Part shown: positions 1 through 5,794 of the stretch, piece after piece
Numbering within the stretch: the stretch's first letter is position 1
Layout of the letters: each line of letters starts with the position of its first letter
Assembly (NCBI GenBank): GCA_026786225.1
Contig: JAJAYN010000498.1
Location: 1 to 8,360 of the forward strand
DNA: 8,360 nucleotides
Reading direction: 5' to 3'
Origin: Burkholderiales bacterium
Lineage (GTDB): Bacteria > Pseudomonadota > Gammaproteobacteria > Burkholderiales > Usitatibacteraceae
Translations under genes and position numbers: made by a program
The notes under the pieces: model-generated
Told to the model about the DNA's origin: nothing
What the model saw: only the letters and a program-made list of their open reading frames with translations
Database searches by the model: none

Positions 1-2
1 AT

Positions 3-758
3 ATTGGCCGTTCGATTGAGACCTATGGGGAGTTTTCCGAGTTCGAGGTGGACCTTTTCAGGCAGATTCTCAGTGTCGGCGATAACGTTGTGGAAGTCGG
101 CTCCAACTACGGCACGCATACGCTCCCGCTTGCAAGAATTGTCGGTCCAGGTGGCTTTGTTCACGCTGTTGAAGCGCAACGAATCGTGAGCCAGGCACTG
201 TGTGCAACCATTTCACTCAACAACCTGGAAAATGTTGCCTGCTACCAGGTCGCCGCCGCGGCAGCAACGGGACATTTTTTTATTCCGCAGTTTTCGTATG
301 CCCTGGAACAAAACTACGGCGGGATGGAGATTGACCGGGAGGCCAGTGGCGAACGGGTAAGCGCGGTCAAGTTGGATGATCTGATCACGGTTTCCACGCT
401 TCGATTGATCAAAATAGACGCCGAAGGCATGGAGCAACAAGTGCTCGCAGGAGCTGTCCGGCTTATCGATCAGCACCGGCCTTTGCTGTATGTTGAAAAT
501 GATCGTGCCGCCAAGTCACCCGCGCTCATCCGCGCCATTGCGGGCCTTGGCTACCGGCTGTACTGGCACATTCCACCTATGTTCAATCCGAATAACTTCG
601 CAGGGAACCCGGAGAATATATTTGGCGGAACGTGTTCAATCAATATGCTTTGCCTCCCTCGCGAAGCACACTTTGCCATGGATGAATTTGTAGAAATCCT
701 CGACTACGACGCGCACCCGCTCCTGTCGGCATTGCGGCCTGACGAGAAAACAGGCTGA
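3..758 (+). CDS. FkbM family SAM-dependent methyltransferase (5' end outside window)
   Basis: The reading frame is already open at the left edge, so the N-terminus is missing; 251 residues are visible. It looks like an FkbM-type class I methyltransferase, which moves a methyl group from S-adenosylmethionine to a hydroxyl of a small molecule or sugar. Visible features are the SAM-binding loop VVEVGSNYGTH (about residues 30-40 of the fragment), an acidic strand-2 end in HAVEAQR, and the family signature LIKIDAEGMEQQVLAGA followed by LYVEND. An internal GTG at 48 could serve as a start, but the upstream stretch GRSIETYGEFSEFE is family-like, so I take the gene to extend leftwards. It converges on yqeY with an 8-base gap and has no visible terminator. 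The substrate cannot be told from sequence; such genes often occur in glycan or lipopolysaccharide clusters. Family call is firm, role unknown. Confidence 0.88.
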   Translation: MGRSIETYGEFSEFEVDLFRQILSVGDNVVEVGSNYGTHTLPLARIVGPGGFVHAVEAQRIVSQALCATISLNNLENVACYQVAAAAATGHFFIPQFSYALEQNYGGMEIDREASGERVSAVKLDDLITVSTLRLIKIDAEGMEQQVLAGAVRLIDQHRPLLYVENDRAAKSPALIRAIAGLGYRLYWHIPPMFNPNNFAGNPENIFGGTCSINMLCLPREAHFAMDEFVEILDYDAHPLLSALRPDEKTG

Positions 759-766
759 CGCCAGGA

Positions 767-1213
767 CTATTCCGCCAAACGCGCTTTGACAATTGCTGAA
801 AGCTTGCCCATATCGGCGCGTCCAGCAACCTTTGGACGCAGAGCATTCATCACCTTGCCCATATCCTTGGCGGAAATTGCGCCGGTCTCTGCGATTACAC
901 CATTGAGAATTGCTGCCACCTCGGCTTCATTCAGTTGCTGCGGCATGTATGCTGACAACACGCTTACTTCGAACTCCTCCTTTTCAGCCAGATCGAGCCT
1001 GTTGCCCGCAGTAAATTGTTCGATCGAGTCCTTGCGCTGCTTGAGCATCTTTTCGATGATGGACAAAACCAGATCATCCGTAATCTCGACACGTTCATCG
1101 ACTTCTCTTTGCTTCAAAGCCGCCTGCAAAAGACGAATGGCGGCGAGCTTTTCGCCCTCGCGCGCCTTCATTGCTCTTTTCATGTCTTCACTAATTTTTT
1201 CACGCAGTGTCAT
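767..1213 (-). CDS. yqeY: YqeY/GatB-tail-like protein
   Basis: A 148-residue protein of the YqeY family, which is related to the C-terminal tRNA-binding tail of GatB, the amidotransferase subunit that makes Gln-tRNA or Asn-tRNA. The exact role of free-standing YqeY is not established. The start MTLREKISEDMKRAMK matches the family, as do SAYMPQQL (about 87-94) and the glycine-rich DMGKVMNAL...GRADMGKLS near the C-terminus. The length is normal. I chose the ATG at 1213 rather than an upstream in-frame ATG at 1273, because the longer form adds 20 unrelated residues and would span the terminator. A GGAG at 1221-1224 sits 7 bases before the chosen ATG. The gene follows rpsU, a common proteobacterial arrangement, but a terminator separates the two. 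dnaG, often next in this order, is not found; an FkbM gene lies there instead. Confidence 0.93.
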   Translation of the reverse strand: MTLREKISEDMKRAMKAREGEKLAAIRLLQAALKQREVDERVEITDDLVLSIIEKMLKQRKDSIEQFTAGNRLDLAEKEEFEVSVLSAYMPQQLNEAEVAAILNGVIAETGAISAKDMGKVMNALRPKVAGRADMGKLSAIVKARLAE

Positions 1214-1220
1214 TTCGCAT

Positions 1221-1224
1221 CTCC
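1221..1224 (-). promoter_or_regulatory. Ribosome binding site of yqeY
   Basis: GGAG on the minus strand lies 7 bases upstream of the ATG at 1213. It decides the start in favour of 1213 over 1273. It begins almost immediately after the U-tract of the preceding terminator, so a transcript able to translate yqeY must either read through that terminator or start very close by. Confidence 0.75.
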
Positions 1225-1226
1225 AT

Positions 1227-1260
1227 AAATAAAAAAGGCAGGCGACGTATGTCACCTGCC
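1227..1260 (-). terminator. Rho-independent terminator after rpsU
   Basis: Positions 1237-1260 form a 10-base-pair hairpin with a 4-base loop. The outer stem is GGCAGG/CCTGCC. On the minus strand the single non-Watson-Crick position is a U-G wobble, whereas on the plus strand it would be a C-A mismatch. The hairpin is followed on the minus strand by six T and then ATTT. Both the pairing and the T-tract therefore point to leftward termination of the rpsU transcript, about 27 bases past its stop codon. Confidence 0.85.
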
Positions 1261-1286
1261 TCAATAAATTCAATCGCTTTTGTTGC

Positions 1287-1496
1287 TCAATACAGTTTTG
1301 GCGGCAGCATCTGGCTGCGCAGGCGTTTGAAGCGGCGCTTCACGGCAGCCGCGTGTTTGCGCTTGCGTTCGGCGGTGGGCTTCTCGTAAAACTCACGGGC
1401 ACGCAGCTCGGTGAGCAAACCGGTTTTCTCAATTGCACGTTTGAAGCGGCGCAGCGCGACGTCAAACGGTTCGTTCTCTTTCAATCGGACTAACAT
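1287..1496 (-). CDS. rpsU: 30S ribosomal protein S21
   Basis: A 69-residue, very basic protein (family length about 70). The N-terminal KENEPFDVALRRFKRAIEK, the central REFYEKPTAERKRK and the C-terminal basic tail ending in KLY are hallmarks of S21, a small 30S subunit protein that contacts 16S rRNA near its 3' end and helps initiation. The start MLVRLKEN differs slightly from the usual MT/P-IRVKEN wording but aligns without gaps. A GAAAGG-like ribosome binding site precedes the ATG by about 9 bases and lies within a duplicated 8-mer. The gene is divergent from tsaD, as in many proteobacteria, and is followed by a strong terminator before yqeY. A good sigma70-type promoter lies about 115 bases upstream, which leaves a structured leader. 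Confidence 0.97.
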   Translation of the reverse strand: MLVRLKENEPFDVALRRFKRAIEKTGLLTELRAREFYEKPTAERKRKHAAAVKRRFKRLRSQMLPPKLY

Positions 1497-1505
1497 GCAA
1501 AATAC

Positions 1506-1521
1506 CTTTCTAGCTTTCTAG
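1506..1521. repeat. Perfect tandem 8-mer duplication in the rpsU leader
   Basis: CTTTCTAG occurs twice in immediate succession (1506-1513 and 1514-1521). Read on the minus strand this is CTAGAAAG twice, and the copy nearer the start codon runs into the GAAAGG of the rpsU ribosome binding site. The two copies give two similar purine-rich sites 8 bases apart ahead of the S21 ATG. Confidence 0.8.
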
Positions 1522-1526
1522 TTATG

Positions 1527-1559
1527 CCCAACCAATTTCGCTTGACTGCGAATTGAGGG
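1527..1559 (-). other. Predicted stem-loop in the rpsU 5' leader
   Basis: Positions 1533-1555 fold on the minus strand as CAATTCGC / GCGAAATTG, an 8-base-pair stem with one bulged A and a 6-base loop (AGTCAA). CCC and GGG at 1557-1559 and 1527-1529 could extend it as an outer stem. No T-tract follows, so it does not look like a terminator. It lies between the proposed promoter and the rpsU ribosome binding site. A regulatory role is inference only. Confidence 0.45.
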
Positions 1560-1617
1560 TCTGAAGTTGTGATGCTGACTGCTTGCATTCCACGACATGT
1601 TTCCGCAGAAAGCCCAA

Positions 1618-1623
1618 TATAAT
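1618..1623 (+). promoter_or_regulatory. Possible -10 element for tsaD
   Basis: A perfect TATAAT on the plus strand. No convincing -35 hexamer lies 15 to 19 bases upstream and there is no extended TG, so this is a weak call. If used, transcription would begin near 1630, downstream of the ATG at 1597 and upstream of the TTG at 1675, which fits the shorter tsaD start. It overlaps the -10 of the stronger opposite-strand promoter for rpsU. Confidence 0.25.
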
Positions 1624-1647
1624 AACGACTTACGGCGATTTTGCCAA
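1619..1647 (-). promoter_or_regulatory. Sigma70-type promoter for rpsU
   Basis: On the minus strand, TTGGCA (1647-1642, 5 of 6 to TTGACA), a 17-base spacer and TATTAT (1624-1619, 5 of 6 to TATAAT) form a well-spaced promoter. The predicted start is near 1612, giving an rpsU leader of roughly 115 bases. It is the best promoter match I found in the rpsU/tsaD spacer. Confidence 0.6.
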
Positions 1648-1674
1648 GCCCCACTTTCCTGCAACGACCATATC

Positions 1675-2712
1675 TTGCTGATCCTCGGCATCGAGTCTTC
1701 CTGCGATGAAACCGGCGTCGCGCTCTACGACAGCGCTACCCGGCAACTGACCCACCGCCTGCACTCACAGGTTGAGATGCATGCCGCCTATGGTGGCGTT
1801 GTTCCAGAACTGGCATCGCGGGACCATATTCGCCGGTTAATCCCACTGATTGAAGCCGTCATAAATGAGAGCCCGCGCTCACTTCATGAAATTGATGCGA
1901 TCGCTGTAACCCAGGGCCCCGGCCTCGGCGGAGCTTTGCTGGTTGGAGCGAGCGTCGCCGCCGGCTTGGGCGCTGCGCTGGGGAAGCCGGTTATTGGCAT
2001 ACATCACCTTGAAGGGCATTTGCTCTCACCGCTACTTTCCGAACCACGGCCAGATTTTCCGTTTGTCGCGCTGCTCGTTTCAGGAGGACATACGCAGTTG
2101 ATGGCTGTTGAAGGCATTGGTCGTTATAAGCTTCTGGGCGAAACGGTCGACGATGCTGCAGGGGAGGCATTCGACAAAACCGCCTCTTTGCTGGGATTGA
2201 GTTATCCCGGCGGCCCGGCGTTGAGCAAGCTTGCCGAAAACGGCAATCCCGCGCGCTTTAAGCTGCCGCGCCCAATGATTGGCAGTGGCGACCTTGACTT
2301 CAGCTTCAGCGGCTTGAAGACTGCCGCGTTAACGCTCACTCGTAAACTGGAAGCCGCAAGCGCGCTCGATTCACAATCCCGCGCTGATATCGCGGTTGCA
2401 TTCCAGTCGGCGATCGTAGAAGTGCTGGTAACGAAGTCCCTGAGCGCGTTGACGTCAAGCGGGATGACGCAACTGGTCGTCGCAGGCGGCGTGGGCGCAA
2501 ATAAATCACTTCGAGAAAGACTCACGCAGGAGGCCGCGCGGCGTGGCGCGAGCGTCTGCTACCCACCGATGGAACTCTGCACCGACAATGGAGCGATGAT
2601 CGCATTTGCAGCCGCAATGCGTCTTAGCGAGCACCCTACCCTGCTCGAAAATTCGGACACGTCTTTTAACATCAAGCCGCGTTGGCCCCTTGAGGAGGTA
2701 TCCAGCACCTGA
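1675..2712 (+). CDS. tsaD: tRNA N6-adenosine threonylcarbamoyltransferase TsaD
   Basis: TsaD (formerly Gcp/YgjD) transfers the threonylcarbamoyl group to A37 of tRNAs reading ANN codons, working in the cytoplasm with TsaB and TsaE. Starting at the TTG at 1675 the protein is 345 residues and begins MLILGIESSCDETG, the typical family N-terminus. The metal-binding histidines then fall at residues 111 and 115 (HHLEGH), the numbering known for the E. coli enzyme. Other family blocks are GGVVPELASRDH (about 40-51), TQGPGLGGALLVG (79-91), LLVSGGHTQL (133-142), DDAAGEAFDKTA (159-170), YPGGP, GGVGANKSLR (271-280) and CTDNGAMIA (302-310). An in-frame ATG at 1597 would add 26 non-conserved residues and lies upstream of likely promoter elements; neither start has a clear Shine-Dalgarno. 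The gene is divergent from rpsU and converges on the DUF4124 gene with a 14-base gap. Confidence 0.95.
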   Translation: MLILGIESSCDETGVALYDSATRQLTHRLHSQVEMHAAYGGVVPELASRDHIRRLIPLIEAVINESPRSLHEIDAIAVTQGPGLGGALLVGASVAAGLGAALGKPVIGIHHLEGHLLSPLLSEPRPDFPFVALLVSGGHTQLMAVEGIGRYKLLGETVDDAAGEAFDKTASLLGLSYPGGPALSKLAENGNPARFKLPRPMIGSGDLDFSFSGLKTAALTLTRKLEAASALDSQSRADIAVAFQSAIVEVLVTKSLSALTSSGMTQLVVAGGVGANKSLRERLTQEAARRGASVCYPPMELCTDNGAMIAFAAAMRLSEHPTLLENSDTSFNIKPRWPLEEVSST

Positions 2713-2714
2713 CT

Positions 2715-2738
2715 GCACCGGCCAAATTATTTGGGTGC
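2715..2738. terminator. Weak hairpin in the tsaD / DUF4124 convergent gap
   Basis: GCAC ... GTGC (outer, 4 bp) and CCAAA-TTA-TTTGG (inner, 5 bp, 3-base loop) form a nested stem with a CGG bulge on one side. It lies across the 14-base gap between tsaD and the convergent minus-strand operon, and the TAA stop codon of the DUF4124 gene is the loop itself. No T-tract follows on either strand, so it is at best a weak bidirectional terminator or an mRNA 3'-end structure. Confidence 0.3.
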
Positions 2739-3266
2739 GCTCTGGCGGGCACTTCGCTCTGCATTCTCCAATTTTTCCTCAGCCTTTTTTACTGCAGCTT
2801 CGAGTGCGGCAATACGTTCGTAGTATTCAGGCTTGCGAAGCACCGCGTTTGAGCCCGTCGGCTGCCCGTCCTTGCCGCGACCGACAACGATCTGCCTCTC
2901 CTCCGTAGAAGGCTCCTGGCCAGATTCCAACGATTTTTTTGCCCGCTCCAATTCTTCACGAGCCATATCGACATTCTTGCGATAACTTTCCCGCACCGCT
3001 TCGCGCGCCGACACTCGAGCACCAACAGTAGCGCTGTTTTGCGTTGCGCCATTCAAAGTATTCTTGGACGCAGGAATCACCGTGCCGGTGGTGTCTGCAG
3101 GGACGCGCTCGGCTTTCTCGCCTAACGCCGGCGCTTTATCCGAATAGGTTACTTTGCCGTTTTTGTCGGTGTATTTCCACAGTTCCTGTGCATTGGCATA
3201 AATTGCGAAGCTGCCAACGCAAGCCAATGACACGACACGCAAATATTTTTCAAGTTGTGATTTCAT
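2727..3266 (-). CDS. DUF4124 domain-containing secreted protein
   Basis: A 179-residue protein of unknown function. The N-terminus is a signal peptide: a basic start, a hydrophobic stretch at about 9-24, and a probable cleavage site after ANA at residue 26. The mature protein begins with a DUF4124 unit, LWKYTDKNGKVTYSDKAP (about 29-46), a short beta-rich module common in exported proteobacterial proteins. A Ser/Thr/Ala/Asn-rich linker follows (about 58-85), then charged helices likely to form coiled coils (about 97-116 and 146-173). Its ATG lies inside the end of the moeB-like gene, giving a 17-base overlap. GGAG at 3274-3277 stands 7 bases before the ATG, so translation may be coupled. It is the last gene of the minus-strand cluster. 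Location is probably periplasmic; the role is unknown. Confidence 0.85.
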   Translation of the reverse strand: MKSQLEKYLRVVSLACVGSFAIYANAQELWKYTDKNGKVTYSDKAPALGEKAERVPADTTGTVIPASKNTLNGATQNSATVGARVSAREAVRESYRKNVDMAREELERAKKSLESGQEPSTEERQIVVGRGKDGQPTGSNAVLRKPEYYERIAALEAAVKKAEEKLENAERSARQSAPK

Positions 3267-4041
3267 CGCTCGTCTCCGTTACCGCCGTGCCCGCCCGCTG
3301 GGCACAAACCGCGCAATGTGCATCGCGGCGAAATTTGACCGTTTGCCAACTGAGTGATCGCGCATCCAGCATTAACAAGCGCCCTGTGAGGGATTCACCG
3401 AAGTCAGACAACAGCCGAATCGCTTCTGCCGCCTGCATCGTACCGATAATTCCAACAAGCGGTGCGAACACGCCCATTGCCGCACAGCGCTCCTCCTCAA
3501 CACCTAACTGATCAGGAAACAGGCAGTGATAGCACGGACTGTCCACACGCCGGAAATCAAAACTTGTTAGCTGACCGTCAAATCGTATCCCGGCCCCGGA
3601 AACCAGCGGCCTCCTGTATTTCACGCATGCACGATTAATTGCATGGCGCGTTGCAAAGTTGTCTGAGCAATCAAGGACGATATCTGCACTTCGGACCGCA
3701 ACTTCCAGCGTCTTTCCGGCGATTCTCTCGCCGATTGCATCGATCAAAATAGTCGAATTGATGGCTCGCAACTGGCGCTGTGCCGACAAGGCTTTATTCA
3801 TGCCGACGGTGTCCTCCCGGTGGACAATTTGCCGTTGCAAATTCGTCAGATCTACCACGTCGCCATCAGCAATCGAAATGCGCCCTACACCTGCGGACGC
3901 AAGATACATCAACGCCGCCGAGCCCAGCCCTCCTGCGCCAACCACCAGTGCGTGCGATCTGCCAAGGCGCTGTTGAGCCTCAACGCCAAACTCATTGAGC
4001 AGGATGTGGCGACTGTATCGAAGCAGTGCATGATCGTCCAT
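3250..4041 (-). CDS. moeB: MoeB/ThiF-family sulfur-carrier adenylyltransferase
   Basis: A 263-residue E1-like enzyme that uses ATP to adenylate the C-terminal glycine of a small sulfur-carrier protein (MoaD in molybdopterin synthesis, or ThiS in thiamine synthesis). Visible features are the N-terminal LLRYSRHILL (6-15), the nucleotide loop GAGGLGS (35-41), ADGDVVDLTNLQRQ (58-71), the catalytic-region DCSDNF (124-129), two zinc-binding pairs CYHC (170-173) and CAVC (243-246), and Cys186 in RCAAMGVFAPLVGIIGTMQA. The length suits MoeB without a fused rhodanese domain. No moaD, thiS or other partner lies in the window, so MoeB versus ThiF versus another carrier cannot be settled. The ATG at 4041 lacks a strong ribosome binding site. 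It lies 64 bases after ctp and overlaps the DUF4124 gene by 17 bases. Confidence 0.88.
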   Translation of the reverse strand: MDDHALLRYSRHILLNEFGVEAQQRLGRSHALVVGAGGLGSAALMYLASAGVGRISIADGDVVDLTNLQRQIVHREDTVGMNKALSAQRQLRAINSTILIDAIGERIAGKTLEVAVRSADIVLDCSDNFATRHAINRACVKYRRPLVSGAGIRFDGQLTSFDFRRVDSPCYHCLFPDQLGVEEERCAAMGVFAPLVGIIGTMQAAEAIRLLSDFGESLTGRLLMLDARSLSWQTVKFRRDAHCAVCAQRAGTAVTETSDEITT

Positions 4042-4105
4042 GATGTTTTCAAGCCGATGTTACTGGCTCGGCAGTCGTCCTCTCGCGCAGATCGTGGGGG
4101 TGCCT

Positions 4106-5755
4106 TTATTGCAGGCCTTTGCGGGCTTTCTCGGCGCTTTCAGCCTTATCGAGTTTAGGACGCGAGGGTGCGAAGGCATTACCGACACTAGCCACCAATG
4201 CACGAGGATTTGCAGCGACCGGAAGACCCTTCAACTGGTTCATCGCCTGTTGCAAAACAAAATCGACCGGCTTTCCATCCACGCCGTTCAAAGGCTTGTA
4301 TTCCACTGGCTTTTCGTCAAGCTTGCCATCAATCGTTGCGACATTTGTGTCGTCAGCGCCCACTACTTTCCCATCTTTGCCGGGCAAGCCGCTCGTGGGG
4401 GAGGCTTTAATCTTGCCATCCTTATCTTTCTTCCCAGGTGGCAATGCGGGCGGTTCAGTCTTGGATTCAATTTTGACCTTCAACACGTCTGCGGCCTTTT
4501 TCTCGTCGTCACCTACCAAATGCCGGTCAAGGTCAGCTTCCCGCATCGCCAGCCGCTGCGAACCGTCATCGACGTTCACGTCCGGAACAATCCCCTTGGC
4601 CTGTATTGAGCGGCCATTCGGTGTGTAATAGCGTGCAGTAGTCAGCTTGATCGCGCTATTGTTGCCCAGCGGCAGAATTGTCTGAACCGATCCTTTGCCA
4701 AATGTTTGCGAACCCATAATGGTGGCGCGCTTGTGATCCTGCAATGCGCCAGCAACGATTTCAGAGGCCGAGGCAGTACCGTTATTGACGAGTACCACCA
4801 TCGGCACGTTCTTGATAGAAGGGGGCAATTTGGCGAGGTAGTCTTCGCGGTTCGCGCTGCGCAAGTAATTCTCCTTGCGAGCGTGCAAGCGCATTTTTGC
4901 GTCCTCAACACGGCCGTCAGTGTAGACAACCAGTGCGTCCTTGGGCAGGAATGCTGCCGAGACCGCAACTGACGCATTCAGCAAACCGCCTGGATCATTG
5001 CGCAGATCGAGCACCAACCCTTTCAACGCGCCGCCGTTCTGCTTGTAGGCATCAATAATCGCGCGCGTCATCTTTTCGCCAGTGTTTTCTTCGAACTGCG
5101 TTAGGCGGATGACCGCGTAGCCGGGCTCGATCAAACGTGAGCGGACACTCTGAATTTCGATAATCGCGCGTTTGACATTGAACACCAACTCCTTGGGCTC
5201 GCCACGGCGCAGCACGGTAAGCTTGGCTTCGGTTCCCGCTTCACCACGCATGCGTTTGACCGCCTCGGTGAGCGAAATACCTCGAAGGCTGGTTTCATCG
5301 ACCTTGATGATGAAGTCACCCGCCTTGATGCCCGCACGAAATGCCGGCGTATCGTCAATTGGTGAAATCACGCGAACGAAACCATCCTCGGCGCCCACCT
5401 CAATGCCGAGCCCGCCAAACTTGCCGGTCGTGGTGGTTTGCATTTCCTTGAATGCGTCTGCGTCCAGAAATGCTGAATGCGGATCGAGCCCAGTCAACAT
5501 CCCGTTGATCGCCTCTTTGATCAAGCGTTTGTCATCCACGTCTTCGACGTAATCACTCTTGATGCGCCCGAACACCTCCGAAAGCATGCGCACTTCTTCA
5601 ATTGGCAGATTGAGCATCGTGCTTTGCCGCTCGGCCACCGCAGAAAAATTGAGGCTCAACATGACACCCGCGATAGCTCCGATACCCACCAATCCAGCCG
5701 CTTTCATTTTGCGGCTCAACGTATTGCCGGGAACGTTTTCTGAAGCTTTGTTCAT
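4106..5755 (-). CDS. ctpA: S41 family C-terminal processing peptidase (carboxy-terminal protease)
   Basis: A 549-residue periplasmic serine protease that cleaves near protein C-termini; relatives such as Prc and CtpA degrade peptidoglycan hydrolases and misfolded proteins. In order: a hydrophobic signal or anchor (about 19-40), an N-terminal helical region with LTGLDPHSAFLD (87-98), a PDZ domain (about 110-195) with GGLGIEV, and the S41 core (about 205-395). The catalytic serine is Ser329 in GTASASE, Lys354 lies in FGKG exactly 25 residues on, and Gln358 follows, matching the Ser-Lys-Gln arrangement of CtpB-like enzymes. From about 430 there is a Lys/Asp/Gly/Pro-rich stretch with four DGK triplets (446, 461, 476, 493), then LQQAMNQLKG (501-510) and a further basic tail, making the protein longer than compact family members. 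GAGG lies 6 bases before the ATG. It follows envC by 39 bases. Confidence 0.95.
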   Translation of the reverse strand: MNKASENVPGNTLSRKMKAAGLVGIGAIAGVMLSLNFSAVAERQSTMLNLPIEEVRMLSEVFGRIKSDYVEDVDDKRLIKEAINGMLTGLDPHSAFLDADAFKEMQTTTTGKFGGLGIEVGAEDGFVRVISPIDDTPAFRAGIKAGDFIIKVDETSLRGISLTEAVKRMRGEAGTEAKLTVLRRGEPKELVFNVKRAIIEIQSVRSRLIEPGYAVIRLTQFEENTGEKMTRAIIDAYKQNGGALKGLVLDLRNDPGGLLNASVAVSAAFLPKDALVVYTDGRVEDAKMRLHARKENYLRSANREDYLAKLPPSIKNVPMVVLVNNGTASASEIVAGALQDHKRATIMGSQTFGKGSVQTILPLGNNSAIKLTTARYYTPNGRSIQAKGIVPDVNVDDGSQRLAMREADLDRHLVGDDEKKAADVLKVKIESKTEPPALPPGKKDKDGKIKASPTSGLPGKDGKVVGADDTNVATIDGKLDEKPVEYKPLNGVDGKPVDFVLQQAMNQLKGLPVAANPRALVASVGNAFAPSRPKLDKAESAEKARKGLQ

Positions 5756-5794
5756 GCCATCCTCACAATTGATGTCTCATTGCTCAAACTCTGA

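Noticed and set aside
786..1232. Plus-strand open frame of 148 codons opposite yqeY
   Set aside because: It mirrors yqeY almost exactly, is Ser/Arg rich, and shows no family motif.
1213..1273. Extended YqeY start at ATG 1273
   Set aside because: The extra residues are encoded by the terminator hairpin and are not family-like; the ATG at 1213 has a good ribosome binding site.
1542..1573. TTGACT (1542-1547) with TGTGAT (1568-1573) considered as a plus-strand promoter for tsaD
   Set aside because: The 20-base spacing is too long and the -10 match is only 4 of 6.
3044..3511. Plus-strand open frame of 155 codons opposite the moeB-like and DUF4124 genes
   Set aside because: Antisense to two well-supported genes, with a low-complexity Arg/Ser/Cys-rich translation typical of shadow frames.
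4047..4075. Small inverted repeat GCCGA/TCGGC between ctp and the moeB-like gene, considered as a terminator
   Set aside because: The stem is only 5 bp with a 10-base loop and no T-tract on the minus strand.
4040..4628. Two long plus-strand open frames (189 and 169 codons) opposite the 3' part of ctp
   Set aside because: They lie antisense to a clearly conserved protease, overlap each other in different frames, and their translations show no recognisable domain.
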